A DNA stretch of 64,000 nt from Thermococcus gammatolerans EJ3 (GCF_000022365.1 NC_012804.1:682001-746000), one strand, 5' to 3'; shown: positions 49,774-58,152, counted from the stretch's first letter. Translations and numbers: made by a program. Notes: generated by a model from the sequence alone, not told the origin.

Positions 49774-50400
49774 TCATTCCACATCATTGAGGGGTTCGGC
49801 AATGGCAAAGGATTCCCTTCCGATTTTAATCCTCCTGACACCGAAATAATCGTCGTTGAACAGTTTGAACCTGTACCTCTCCGGGTTGAGGTTGTATCTG
49901 CTCAGAAGGGCCCTCATCTCATCGATGAAGAACTGGGTCAGCTGATGGTAGATGAGGTCGCTCTTCTCCCTGGCTCGATCTAAGACCCAGAGCACCAAGG
50001 GCAGTAGTCCCAGCCCTGGGAGGACGAAGTACCACGAGAAGAGCAGTCCGGCGGTGATTGAAAAGATAACGCCGATACCTATAAGTGAAAGGAGGAAGTA
50101 CTTGGCTTTTCTGACGTCCTTGAGCTCCTCGACCTTGGCCTCCCATATGTCTAGAAGGGCTGGGTTGTAGAAATCGAAGGCGGTATGCCTCTTTCCTTTT
50201 CTGATGCGTTCCCTTATCAGGCTGTCCCAATCGTCATGGTAATATACGAGGAAGCCCTTCTTCTGGGCCCTCTCCGCGTCTATTGATGAAATTATCCGCC
50301 TTATGTCCTCCGCGCTCTCGTGGGCTATGTGGGAGTATACCTCCCGCTCATCGAGCTCCAGCGCGACTTCTACCGAATCCCTTATCCCCTCACTCGGCAT
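49774..50400 (-). CDS. two-helix membrane protein translated with CetZ, function unknown
   Basis: A 208-residue protein with a charged, helical N-terminal half (about 1-115), two close membrane spans (about 118-155) and a charged C-terminal tail (about 160-208). Both tails should lie on the same side, probably in the cytoplasm. The ATG at 50400 follows GGTGGTGAG and lies 11 bases before the end of cetZ, so the two are translationally coupled. It could anchor CetZ to the membrane; that is inference from arrangement only. Confidence 0.72.
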   Translation of the reverse strand: MPSEGIRDSVEVALELDEREVYSHIAHESAEDIRRIISSIDAERAQKKGFLVYYHDDWDSLIRERIRKGKRHTAFDFYNPALLDIWEAKVEELKDVRKAKYFLLSLIGIGVIFSITAGLLFSWYFVLPGLGLLPLVLWVLDRAREKSDLIYHQLTQFFIDEMRALLSRYNLNPERYRFKLFNDDYFGVRRIKIGRESFAIAEPLNDVE

Positions 50401-51487
50401 TCTCACCACCGGGGTAGAGATCATCGAAATCAGGAAGGCCTGAAAGCAGTTCCCTCTTCTTCTCCTCTGCTTCTTTCTTTGCCCTCATAAACGAGCTTGC
50501 GTACTCCTTGGCGGTTCTGATGATTCTTTCTATGCTCTCGCTCTCGTAGATGCCACTGAGAAGCGTTACAACCTCAACCTCGCGCGTTCTTGGATCAGGA
50601 TAAAAGCCCCTGAAGATCTGTTTTCCTTTGATTCTGTCTGTGAGCTCGTCAAGGGCCTCGAAGATCTCCTTCGCCTTGAGGACTTCGGGTGGGCCGTGAA
50701 CTGCTACGAGACCGTAAAGGGCTGACTCAACGTTGGCCTCGAGATAAAGCCCCTCACTCTCGAACGACCTGACTATCAGCTTCGAGAGGCTCTTGAGCTG
50801 ATCCGCCCGGGCCTTCGCGTAGCCGACTGTTGCAAAACTTCCAAAGGCTTTGAGGACGAACTTCAGATCGCTTGCGTCGAGGGTCTGCTCCCCAGGAACG
50901 TCAATCAGGGCGAGAAGTGAGGCGATCCTCTCTACGATAGTGTAGTTTATCATCTCGTAGGCCTGGGATATGTCGAGGTCGCCCTCCTTGAGCTTGTTGT
51001 TGTCTATGGCTATTATTGAGTCCGCCACCTTGGAAAGCTTGTCTATCGTGATGGCGGCGTTGATGGTAGGCCGTATACCCTCCTCCTTTAGTGGCAGGGC
51101 TCCGATGGCAACTACCAGTGAATCCGGGTACTCCTCCTTGAGGGCCTCCGCCAAAACCGGCGTTCCGCCCGCTCCGGTTCCACCACCAAAGCCGAAGGTA
51201 AGGAAGAAGATGTCAACGTCCTCGTAGCCGACCATTGAGGAGATCTTCCTCATAACCATCGGAAGGTCTCTCTTCATGGCCTCCCTTCCGAGGACGGGGT
51301 TCGCGTTAACGCCCTTCCCACCGGTTAGGCTCTCCCCTATGAGGATCCTCCTGTCGGAGGGGATGTGCTTGAGATAGTCGAGATCACCCCTGGAAGTGTT
51401 TATCGCCAAAGCCTCAAAATCGACTAAAGAAAAGAGGTCGGCTATCTTGGTTCCGCACTGGCCGACCCCTATGATTATAGCTCTCAC
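50390..51487 (-). CDS. cetZ: tubulin-like GTPase CetZ
   Basis: A 365-residue tubulin/FtsZ-superfamily protein. It opens MRAIIIGVGQCGTKIADLFS and has the tubulin signature GFGGGTGAGGTP near residue 100, with the N-terminal GQCG loop of the CetZ branch rather than FtsZ. The C-terminus ends in a short acidic tail, LPDFDDLYPGGENAE. CetZ proteins polymerise and govern cell shape and motility in haloarchaea; the role in Thermococcales is little known. The start is a GTG after GGTGAGATC. It lies between a secreted toroid protein gene and a membrane protein gene in one operon. Confidence 0.9.
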   Translation of the reverse strand: MRAIIIGVGQCGTKIADLFSLVDFEALAINTSRGDLDYLKHIPSDRRILIGESLTGGKGVNANPVLGREAMKRDLPMVMRKISSMVGYEDVDIFFLTFGFGGGTGAGGTPVLAEALKEEYPDSLVVAIGALPLKEEGIRPTINAAITIDKLSKVADSIIAIDNNKLKEGDLDISQAYEMINYTIVERIASLLALIDVPGEQTLDASDLKFVLKAFGSFATVGYAKARADQLKSLSKLIVRSFESEGLYLEANVESALYGLVAVHGPPEVLKAKEIFEALDELTDRIKGKQIFRGFYPDPRTREVEVVTLLSGIYESESIERIIRTAKEYASSFMRAKKEAEEKKRELLSGLPDFDDLYPGGENAE

Positions 51488-51496
51488 GATCTCACC

Positions 51497-53761
51497 TCAT
51501 CCAACTGTCTCGGCGGTTACCTCGTTGAGCTCTATCTTTCCGTCCCCGTTCCTGTCCTCATAGTGAACCACAACCGCAGGCCCCTGCATGTACTTGACGT
51601 AGCCTATCTTGAACACGAGCTTCGCTATCTCCGAGGAGTCCTCGTCGTAGAGGACGAAGAGCATAACTCCCTTCGCGGTTCTTCCCGGGATCAGGAGAAC
51701 CGTGTCTTGGCGCGGATAAGTGGAGTTTTTGAGCCCTATCTCGTTTCCTGAAATGTCTAGGACTATGTAACGGTTGTAGCGGGAGACGTTTACGTCATCG
51801 AAGCCCGCCAGCACAATGGAGTTCCCCTCCTCCATTAGCGAGAGGGGTCCTAGGTCAAAGCGGTAGCCAAAGGTTTCACGGAGGTAGTTTATGACATCCT
51901 TTGCGTCACTTATCCTATCTTCGGGGCAGACCACGTTGAAAGTTGAGGTTTCAAGGGCGTTTCTAACGTCCGAGAGATCCACCATTGGCATTTTGTTGAA
52001 GCTTGAAAGGTATATCACCGCAAAGGCGGTCTCCAGTGTGTCGTTGGCGATCAATCCGGAATCCCTGGCCTTCTTCACGAAATCGAGGGTCTGCTGGGTG
52101 TAGTCAAAGCCGTAGTGCATGAGCAGGAGAGTTGCCTCGACGGTAAGATCCACGCGGGGCCTTCCTTCGATCTTGGTTCCATTGATATTGGTGTGTTCCT
52201 TCATGTAGGGCCAGCCACCGTCGACCCTCTGGGAGATAAGCCACTTCAGATGAGCCTCGAGTTCCGGTCTGGTCGCTATTGGTTCCAGGGCCTTTAGAAC
52301 GGTGAGCGTGTCAAGGACGTTCACCTCGAGCATGAAAGGATAGAGGCCGCTCTGGTAGTAGAGGCCCCAGCCCGTTGAACTTATCGAGAGGAGCCACTTC
52401 TTGGCGGCAATAACATCGGGGTCGGATCTATTGATCCCAAGGGCCATGAGAGCGCTCAGGGCCATAGCCGTCTCGGCCGGCTGAGGACCGAGGTTCTCGA
52501 CGCCCCACTTTCCAGTGTCCATCTTAACAGACTTTATAACCTCTATCGCGTGTTCCCTCTCACTCTCGTTGAGCCGATTGAAGTGAAGTAGGGTCATGAG
52601 GGCGTAGTAGTAACCAACCGTAAGCCTGCCCTCATTGAGGACTACCCTCTCGTCTTCCTTAAGCCTCTCCTCCGTCCAGTTCAGGGCTTTTTCAACGATA
52701 TCTGGAGCGGGATAGCAGGCTTCTATAGCTATAAGAGCGTAGTACGTTGCCTTCTCGTTGGAGGGGGAGCCGCGGTAGATTCCCCATCCCCCATCTGGGT
52801 TCTGGTAGGATATCAACTGGTCGCAGGGCATCTCATTGGGGTTGATCGTTACCTCCCTTATCGGTGGTACGAGCTCGGAAACTGCGAGGAGAGCGTAGGC
52901 CGTTGGCGTTACAGTATCCGTTACCGAGATAGGATACTTCGGGGTGTCCGCCCAGAAGACCATGTTGGCCCCGGTGTGCTTTATCTGGTCGAGCCTTGCT
53001 ATCGTCGCCACGACTTCGAAAGTTGGCTCCGAGTAGAGGGTCAGGGCATATGTAAGCAGTGCCCTCTGGGCCGGAGAAAGATCGTCTCCGTTGAGTATTT
53101 CTATGAGCTCTTTTACCTCGGACTTGTCAACGGGCTCTCCAACCGCTTTGAAGGCTATGAGTCTCAGGCCGAGGGCGGTGTAATCGTCGATGTACCTCGG
53201 CAGTTCGGGTAGGGATGAGACCGCAGATGAGACCACTGGACTTGATGAGTTGTGGCCGTTCTCTCCCAGGGCCCAGAGCGCCAGAACCGTCGGATAGAAC
53301 ATGGGCGTGCTGTTGGGAATGTAGCCCCATGTATTCCCCGTTTTGGAACTTACCAGGAACTTAACTCCCTTCTTACGGGCGTCATCTACCTTGAAAAGGT
53401 CATCGGTCCCCTCGAAAAACTTCTCCGCCTTTGAGAGGGCTATCAGGGCATAGGAGGTATCGAGAACGTTGCTCACGCTTCCGGGGAAGTAGCCCCAGCC
53501 GCCGTCCGGATTCTGGTAGGAGATCAGTTCCCTAGTGAACTCTCTAACCTTCGGCGTCAGATCCTCGTTTACCCTACCGCTGGCTTCCGCGAGGGCGATG
53601 ATAGTAAGGCTCAGGGTCCTTATCTGCCCACTGCTGTCTCCAAACTTCTTGAGAAAGTTTGCAGAGCCCTCAGTAATGGAAAGGGCTGCAGTGAGGGGAG
53701 CAAAAACGATTACACCGATGAGAATTAGGGGAATAATTTTCAGGGGCCACCTTTTCACCAT
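51497..53761 (-). CDS. secreted alpha/alpha-toroid (prenyltransferase/squalene-oxidase-repeat) protein with C-terminal EF-hand-like loop
   Basis: A 754-residue protein with an N-terminal signal or anchor (IIPLILIGVIVFAPLTAAL) and many helical repeats of the terpenoid-cyclase/protein-prenyltransferase toroid, seen as YQNPDGGWGYFPG near 85 and YQNPDGGWGIYRG near 325 with WGVENLGPQPAETAMAL later. The last 19 residues hold a Ca2+-loop-like DRNGDGKIELNE. No catalytic DxDD of squalene cyclases is seen. The ATG at 53761 follows GGTGTGG. It heads the operon with CetZ ten bases downstream. An extracellular binding or structural role is more likely than cyclase action. Confidence 0.8.
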   Translation of the reverse strand: MVKRWPLKIIPLILIGVIVFAPLTAALSITEGSANFLKKFGDSSGQIRTLSLTIIALAEASGRVNEDLTPKVREFTRELISYQNPDGGWGYFPGSVSNVLDTSYALIALSKAEKFFEGTDDLFKVDDARKKGVKFLVSSKTGNTWGYIPNSTPMFYPTVLALWALGENGHNSSSPVVSSAVSSLPELPRYIDDYTALGLRLIAFKAVGEPVDKSEVKELIEILNGDDLSPAQRALLTYALTLYSEPTFEVVATIARLDQIKHTGANMVFWADTPKYPISVTDTVTPTAYALLAVSELVPPIREVTINPNEMPCDQLISYQNPDGGWGIYRGSPSNEKATYYALIAIEACYPAPDIVEKALNWTEERLKEDERVVLNEGRLTVGYYYALMTLLHFNRLNESEREHAIEVIKSVKMDTGKWGVENLGPQPAETAMALSALMALGINRSDPDVIAAKKWLLSISSTGWGLYYQSGLYPFMLEVNVLDTLTVLKALEPIATRPELEAHLKWLISQRVDGGWPYMKEHTNINGTKIEGRPRVDLTVEATLLLMHYGFDYTQQTLDFVKKARDSGLIANDTLETAFAVIYLSSFNKMPMVDLSDVRNALETSTFNVVCPEDRISDAKDVINYLRETFGYRFDLGPLSLMEEGNSIVLAGFDDVNVSRYNRYIVLDISGNEIGLKNSTYPRQDTVLLIPGRTAKGVMLFVLYDEDSSEIAKLVFKIGYVKYMQGPAVVVHYEDRNGDGKIELNEVTAETVG

Positions 53762-53835
53762 AGTCCACACCTCTAAAATCGCTAAACGGTGGCGGAATAA
53801 ATAAAGTTTTCCTCGGGGCAAAAATTGGAGAGAGT

Positions 53836-54837
53836 TCAATCCTTGATGAACCTTCCCTCAAGCCCCCTGCCCTTTGGATTAACATCGTCGCGCATGATGA
53901 GAACGACCCTGCTCGGCTCGTACTCGTCTTCAATGTGGTAGCCGGGGAGGTGCTTCACGAGCTCCTCGGCGAAGGCCCTGATTTCCTCGTGCCTCGGCAT
54001 GTTGTTGATGGTGAGCCTGTTCCGCGAGAAGCCGACGAACATGTAGGCTTTAGCCTCGACGAACATCGGGTTCGCTATCTTAATCAGCTCGGCGTACTTT
54101 TCTGGACTGTGCATGTTCTCGCCCTTCACAAGGGTGAGCCTTATCACCGTCCTCGTTTCCGCGTCGCGCATGAGCCTGAGCGTCTCCATAATCCTCTCCC
54201 AGCCGTCGGGAATCATGGGGACGTTGACGCGATTGTAGGTCTCGATGTCCGGAGCCGTGAGCGAGACGTAGAGCTGGGTCGGGAGCTTGTCCTCCTTAAT
54301 CATCTCCTCCAGCCGCTCCGGAACGGTTCCGTTGGTGACTATGAAGGTCGTGAAACCGCGCTTGTGGAACTCCTCAACGAGGTCGCCCATGTAGGGGTAG
54401 AGCATCGGCTCGCCCGAGAGACTAATCGCCGCGTGCTTCGGGTTCCAGGCCTCCTCGAACTTCTCCTTCGGAACCTTGGGGTTGCCCTTGTAGCCCACTA
54501 AAAGCTTCCTCTGGGCCTTTATGCTCTCCTCGACGATGAAGGCAGGGTCGTCCCAGGGTTCTGGCAGTTCAGTGCCGAGGAAGCTCTCCATCGGACGCCA
54601 GCAGAAGATGCAGTTGTGGGTGCACCAAGCTAAAACGGGCGTCATCTGTAGACAGCGGTGGCTCGCTATGCCGTAGAACTTCTGCTTGTAGCAGAAGCGA
54701 CCCTTAGTAAGGCTTTCCTTGAGCCAGTGGCAGAGCTTAACCCCGCTGTGCCTCCCAACGAGCTCGTAGTGCTGTTTCCTGAAGAGGAGCGCGATTTCCT
54801 CCGGCATGTTCGGGTTGGCCTTAACCACTATCGCCAT
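53836..54837 (-). CDS. taw1: tRNA 4-demethylwyosine synthase, radical SAM
   Basis: A 333-residue archaeal TYW1 homologue that condenses pyruvate with N1-methylguanosine at position 37 of tRNA-Phe. The radical SAM motif CTHNCIFCW is near residue 70; additional Cys upstream (LCHWLKESL and RFCYKQKFYGI) can hold the second cluster. SLSGEPMLYP and FIVTNGTVP fit the SAM-binding barrel. The ATG at 54837 follows GGTGAGACTA; a GTG three codons earlier is rejected. The TATA box TTTTTAAAAT lies near 54880 on this strand. Confidence 0.93.
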   Translation of the reverse strand: MAIVVKANPNMPEEIALLFRKQHYELVGRHSGVKLCHWLKESLTKGRFCYKQKFYGIASHRCLQMTPVLAWCTHNCIFCWRPMESFLGTELPEPWDDPAFIVEESIKAQRKLLVGYKGNPKVPKEKFEEAWNPKHAAISLSGEPMLYPYMGDLVEEFHKRGFTTFIVTNGTVPERLEEMIKEDKLPTQLYVSLTAPDIETYNRVNVPMIPDGWERIMETLRLMRDAETRTVIRLTLVKGENMHSPEKYAELIKIANPMFVEAKAYMFVGFSRNRLTINNMPRHEEIRAFAEELVKHLPGYHIEDEYEPSRVVLIMRDDVNPKGRGLEGRFIKD

Positions 54838-55231
54838 TAGTCTCACCTAATTCTCTTCTCTGGCCTAAGTGCGCGGAGCATTTTAAAAATCTGATTGGTC
54901 AGTGTTGTTCAGGGTGTTACCTACGATATCGTGAGGGAGCCTATCGGGCTTCCGTTAAAGCCACTGATCCGTTTTAGCTCTATGAGTAAGGTTTTCAGAT
55001 TTAAGAAGGAAGGCTTTCCTCATGGAGGAGAGATTTTTGCAGTTCGGGAAGTTCCGTTCTCATGCGGACGATTTTTGAGGCCCTTTCAAGAGAGCTTTGG
55101 GAACGCGCTGGTAGTTACGAGGCACGGCTATGCCTTTTCTCAACCCGACCGGATAAAGTGGTATTTTCTGACCCTTTATCTCTGGAACTGAAAGAGAAAA
55201 AGAAACTAACGGGAACGAGCATGAACTCTGG
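54838..55231. other. gene-poor stretch with a possible coding remnant
   Basis: About 390 bases hold no convincing gene. The left end is the taw1 promoter. From an ATG at 55022 with AGGAAGG upstream, a plus frame reads MEERFLQFGKFRSHADDF and stops at 55075-55077; removing one T from the TTTTT run joins it to EALSRELWERAGSYEARLC, which looks protein-like up to about 55215. This could be a decayed or frameshifted small gene. Competing frames look nearly as good and third-base composition does not decide, so I do not call a CDS. Confidence 0.3.
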
Positions 55232-55603
55232 TCATAGCGGTTGTTGGAGAACCCCCCGCCGGCGCTTTTGGAAACGCCGGTACTCATCAACGGCCAGAGC
55301 AAAGGTGAGAGCCGCAAGGAATATTGCCTCCTCGGGGTCTTCCTGTCCAAGGTAAGCGCGGTAAATTGTTGCTCCCACACCGATTACAAGAAGCCACGTC
55401 CCCAGCAGAAACTCTCTGGCAAAAACTGCCCTTCTGTCCCTTGAGAACATTTTAACATACTCGCCTTCCCTCATCACAACTTTCTCGCTACCCGGAACAA
55501 ACTCTAAAAGAGTTATTGGAACAATGACGAGCAGGAGACAAGGGCTAAGCCATGCAAAGAGGGCGTATGCTAAGGCCAGATAAAAGACCCTGCCGATGCC
55601 CAC
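55232..55603 (-). CDS. small membrane protein, possibly the C-terminal part of the next gene
   Basis: A 123-residue frame with two or three hydrophobic segments (about 5-35, 68-90 and 95-110) and a basic end. The only usable start is a GTG at 55603 without a ribosome site, and the frame overlaps the upstream gene by 59 bases. Deleting one A from the seven-A run just before it would fuse it to the upstream frame at ILMLQKK. It may thus be the membrane part of a single protein of about 235 residues. Function unknown. Confidence 0.5.
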   Translation of the reverse strand: MGIGRVFYLALAYALFAWLSPCLLLVIVPITLLEFVPGSEKVVMREGEYVKMFSRDRRAVFAREFLLGTWLLVIGVGATIYRAYLGQEDPEEAIFLAALTFALAVDEYRRFQKRRRGVLQQPL

Positions 55604-55946
55604 GTTTCCACTTTTTTTGAAGCATTAAAATTCTCCTAAAGGGGTCAATGAGGTGAAGCTTAACCCTCCTCGCTACGGCCTTTCTCTTTCCCTCAAACCG
55701 AGCGACGCGGTTGCCGAGAACGGGAAGCTTCAGAGTGACTGTGGAAGCAAGAAGGAAGCTCTCCTCCTCGAAGTCCACCAGATAAAAGTGTCCCTCGTAG
55801 CGCTCCCGGATAAAGTCCGGCGCAAGGCTCCATATCTCTCCGTTGGGCCCTTTAACCCAGTAAACGAATGTGTTCTCCCCGAGGAACTTTTCGAGGTTTT
55901 CGGGGCTTCCCTCAACGACCACTACGCGCTCAAACGTTACTCGCAT
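55545..55946 (-). CDS. small protein of unknown function, leaderless transcript likely
   Basis: A 133-residue frame opening MRVTFERVVVVEGSPENLEKF. The first ~112 residues look like a real beta-rich domain; the tail after ILMLQKK (WKRGHRQGLLSG) reads through what looks like coding sequence in another frame. There is no ribosome site before the ATG, but a TATA box (CTATAAAAAG) is centred about 25 bases upstream, so transcription should begin at or next to the ATG. I recognise no family. Confidence 0.6.
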   Translation of the reverse strand: MRVTFERVVVVEGSPENLEKFLGENTFVYWVKGPNGEIWSLAPDFIRERYEGHFYLVDFEEESFLLASTVTLKLPVLGNRVARFEGKRKAVARRVKLHLIDPFRRILMLQKKWKRGHRQGLLSGLSIRPLCMA

Positions 55947-55966
55947 GTGTTTCTGTTGTATTATCC

Positions 55967-55976
55967 CTTTTTATAG
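55967..55976 (-). promoter_or_regulatory. TATA box giving a leaderless start at 55946
   Basis: CTATAAAAAG on the minus strand is centred about 25 bases before the ATG at 55946, the normal TATA to start-site distance in archaea. With no Shine-Dalgarno sequence between, a leaderless mRNA is expected, in contrast to most genes here. Confidence 0.5.
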
Positions 55977-56036
55977 TTAACGATAGGCGGGAAAAACCGA
56001 TAAATACTCCAAACCCAATGATATTAGGGTGAAATC

Positions 56037-56666
56037 ATGGGTTTGAGCAAGAGGGAGCTAATAAGAAAGCTCTGGCACGTTTCGCCCGGAATCCTCGGGG
56101 CGCCGATAATACTCTTCACGCCGAGATGGGTTACCCTGCTTGTGGTCTGGTCGCTGGCTTTCCTCTACACGCTCCAGCACCTCAAGCTCAGGCGGGGCTG
56201 GAAGTTCACCGTTCCGATAGCGGAGCTGAGTTACCGGACGATGGCGAGGGAAGACGAGCGCGACAACTTCCTCGGGAGCTTCCTCTTCTGGGTGACGATG
56301 GGGATTATCTGCACGGTCTTTCCGAAGCTCATGGCGCTCTCGGCCCTATGGGTCTCGACTTTCGGCGACTGCTTCAACGCCATAACTGGACAGGCTCTCG
56401 GTGGGCCGAGGATTCCCTGGAACCGGAAGAAGACCCTAATCGGAAGCGCAACGATGTTCATTGTTTCAGTTCTGGTCCTCTGGACTGCCCACAGTGTTCT
56501 CTCGCTCGACCCAAGCTGGAGCCTTATCACTGGCGTCGCCCTTGTCGCTACTGCCCTTGAGAGCCTTCCCCTCCGCTCGGCCTACGATGAGTTCACGGTT
56601 CCCTTCGCGACAGCTTTCCTCCTGTGGCTCGCCTACGGCGGGTCCCTGCTGTCGCCGGTGTGGTGA
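56037..56666 (+). CDS. dolichol/phytol kinase-like (CTP-dependent) membrane protein
   Basis: A 209-residue membrane protein with about six spans. It fits the SEC59/DGK1/VTE5 family: RKLWHVSPGILGAP at the start, WVSTFGDCFNAITG in the middle and IPWNRKKTLIGS, where an Asp and Lys bind CTP or substrate. The likely reaction is phosphorylation of an isoprenoid alcohol, for example dolichol or geranylgeraniol, in lipid salvage or glycan carrier supply. The ATG follows GGGTGAAATC; a TATA-like ATAAATAC lies near 56000. It abuts the convergent radical SAM gene. Confidence 0.82.
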   Translation: MGLSKRELIRKLWHVSPGILGAPIILFTPRWVTLLVVWSLAFLYTLQHLKLRRGWKFTVPIAELSYRTMAREDERDNFLGSFLFWVTMGIICTVFPKLMALSALWVSTFGDCFNAITGQALGGPRIPWNRKKTLIGSATMFIVSVLVLWTAHSVLSLDPSWSLITGVALVATALESLPLRSAYDEFTVPFATAFLLWLAYGGSLLSPVW

Positions 56667-57467
56667 TTAAATCCGCACAAACCCCCAACCTCTAAAGTGC
56701 GTCTCTATGCCCTCCGTTTTTATCCCCAGCGAACGAACCTCGTCGCGGAGCTCCGAGATGAAGGCCCCGAAGAGCTCTTCGCTGGTTAGGATGCAGTAGC
56801 TCTCAGGGAACTCGGAGCGGAGCGTTTCCTGAAATTCATTTCCGGCCTTTTTGAGGTTTAGAACTTCGAAGAAGTAGTAATCGACAAAACCACGCGTTTC
56901 CTTAACAATCCTCGAAACGTCTGTAACTCCAGGGATTATTGGGCTAACGAAGGTGTAAGTCCGTATTCCCTCCTCGTGGAGCTTCTGAAGGGCGTTTACG
57001 CGGGCTTTCATAACCGGTGTCAAGGGTTCCAGGAGGGACTTTTCCCGGCCGTCGAAGGAGTTGAGGGTTAAGCCGACCTCAATCGAGCGGAAGAGCTTGA
57101 AAAGGGCAATATCCCTCGTAACTAGGGGCGATTTGGTAAGGATTGAAAGCTCGTTCCTCTTGTCCATGAACCGGAGCGTCGCTCTGGTAAGCTTAAGTTT
57201 GGCCTCAACAGGCTGGTAGGGGTCACTTACTGTGGACATCACGATTTTCCCGGAAACGTGCTTTCTCGCTAGCTCGGGCGCGTTGATTTTGGCTATCACC
57301 CAGCTCCCCCATTCTCTCTCCCCAAACTCCCGGACTACGTTTTTGGCGTAGCAGTATGGACAGGCGAAGGAACAGCCGACGTACTGGTTGGCGCTCCACG
57401 AAACGCCGGGAATTCGCGAACGGGTGTAGAGGGATTTGGCCCTCCGCTTTATGACCTCAACCTTCAT
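56667..57467 (-). CDS. radical SAM protein, SplB-like
   Basis: A 266-residue radical SAM protein with CSFACPYCYAK near residue 33, then STVSDPYQPVEAKLKLTR, the pattern of the spore-photoproduct-lyase-like/Rv2578c-type radical SAM group (COG1533). Other marks are ILTKSPLVTRDI and SPIIPGVTD. Substrate unknown. The start at ATG 57467 has no ribosome site; a palindromic TATA box centred about 25 bases upstream suggests a leaderless transcript. The gene abuts the end of the phytol-kinase-like gene. Confidence 0.82.
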   Translation of the reverse strand: MKVEVIKRRAKSLYTRSRIPGVSWSANQYVGCSFACPYCYAKNVVREFGEREWGSWVIAKINAPELARKHVSGKIVMSTVSDPYQPVEAKLKLTRATLRFMDKRNELSILTKSPLVTRDIALFKLFRSIEVGLTLNSFDGREKSLLEPLTPVMKARVNALQKLHEEGIRTYTFVSPIIPGVTDVSRIVKETRGFVDYYFFEVLNLKKAGNEFQETLRSEFPESYCILTSEELFGAFISELRDEVRSLGIKTEGIETHFRGWGFVRI

Positions 57468-57485
57468 AAGCACGGGTAGGGACTA

Positions 57486-57499
57486 CACCTTAAAAGGTG
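57486..57499. promoter_or_regulatory. palindromic TATA element in a 37-base divergent gap
   Basis: CACCTT-AA-AAGGTG is a 14-base palindrome in the short gap between the divergent starts at 57467 and 57505. On the minus strand it lies about 25 bases before the ATG and can act as the TATA/BRE. On the plus strand its AAGGTGG part is the ribosome site of the gene at 57505. Confidence 0.4.
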
Positions 57500-57504
57500 G
57501 TCGC

Positions 57505-58152
57505 ATGGAGGTTGAGGTTCGGCACCGGCCTGTCCGCTATGCGAGGCTCGAAATCAAACCCGACGGGAGAATCGTCGTGACGGCGCCGGAAGGCTTTGAT
57601 GTGGAGGCGTTCATCAAAAAGCACGAAAGGTGGCTGAGAAACCGGCTGAGGGAGCTTGAGGAGGTAAGGAGGGAATCTGCGAGGGGCTTCCCGTTCTTCG
57701 GCGAGTTCTACAGGCTTGAGCTGGGGAACGTTCGGAAAGTTGAGCTCAGGGACGGCAAGCTAATCCTCCCGGCCGAGCGCGAGCGGGCGCGGAAGGCTCT
57801 GAAGGAGCTCCTGCGGGACAAGGTAGCAGCTCTCGTCACCCTCTACTCCGTCCTGATGGGCGTCTCCCCGGGCAAAATATACATCAGGAACCAGAGAACG
57901 AAGTGGGCGAGCTGCTCAAGCAGGGGAAACCTGAGCTTCAACCTCCGTCTCGCGGCTTTGCCCGAGAAACTTATCGAATACGTCGTGATCCACGAGCTCG
58001 CCCACCTGCGCTACCTCGACCATTCCAGGGCTTTCTGGAGGTTCGTGGGACGGTTTTATCCGGACTATGGAACCGCTAGGAGGGAGCTGAGGCGCTGGTG
58101 GGGAGTAATTGAGGTCAACGAGGGGTGGAGATGGCTGGAGGGAAGGGAGTAA
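57505..58152 (+). CDS. YgjP/DUF45-like (SprT/M48-type) zinc metallopeptidase
   Basis: A 215-residue protein with the zinc motif VIHELAHLRYLDHSRAFW: His-Glu-x-x-His plus a third His six residues later, near residue 170. The upstream NQRTKWASCSSRGNLSFNLRL block is typical of the DUF45/YgjP family. The N-terminal half (VRYARLEIKPDGRIVVTAP) is a beta-rich lead. Substrate unknown. The ATG at 57505 follows AGGTGG. The last 22 bases overlap the NfeD-like gene. Confidence 0.88.
   Translation: MEVEVRHRPVRYARLEIKPDGRIVVTAPEGFDVEAFIKKHERWLRNRLRELEEVRRESARGFPFFGEFYRLELGNVRKVELRDGKLILPAERERARKALKELLRDKVAALVTLYSVLMGVSPGKIYIRNQRTKWASCSSRGNLSFNLRLAALPEKLIEYVVIHELAHLRYLDHSRAFWRFVGRFYPDYGTARRELRRWWGVIEVNEGWRWLEGRE

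Noticed and set aside
51497-53761. Calling the toroid protein a squalene or terpene cyclase
   Set aside because: It is exported, lacks a visible DxDD or matching catalytic block and lies in an operon with CetZ; only the repeat fold is shared.
54895-55191. A 98-codon plus frame starting at a TTG
   Set aside because: The nearby TTTTAAAAAT serves taw1 on the other strand; no ribosome site is present and two competing frames look equally good.
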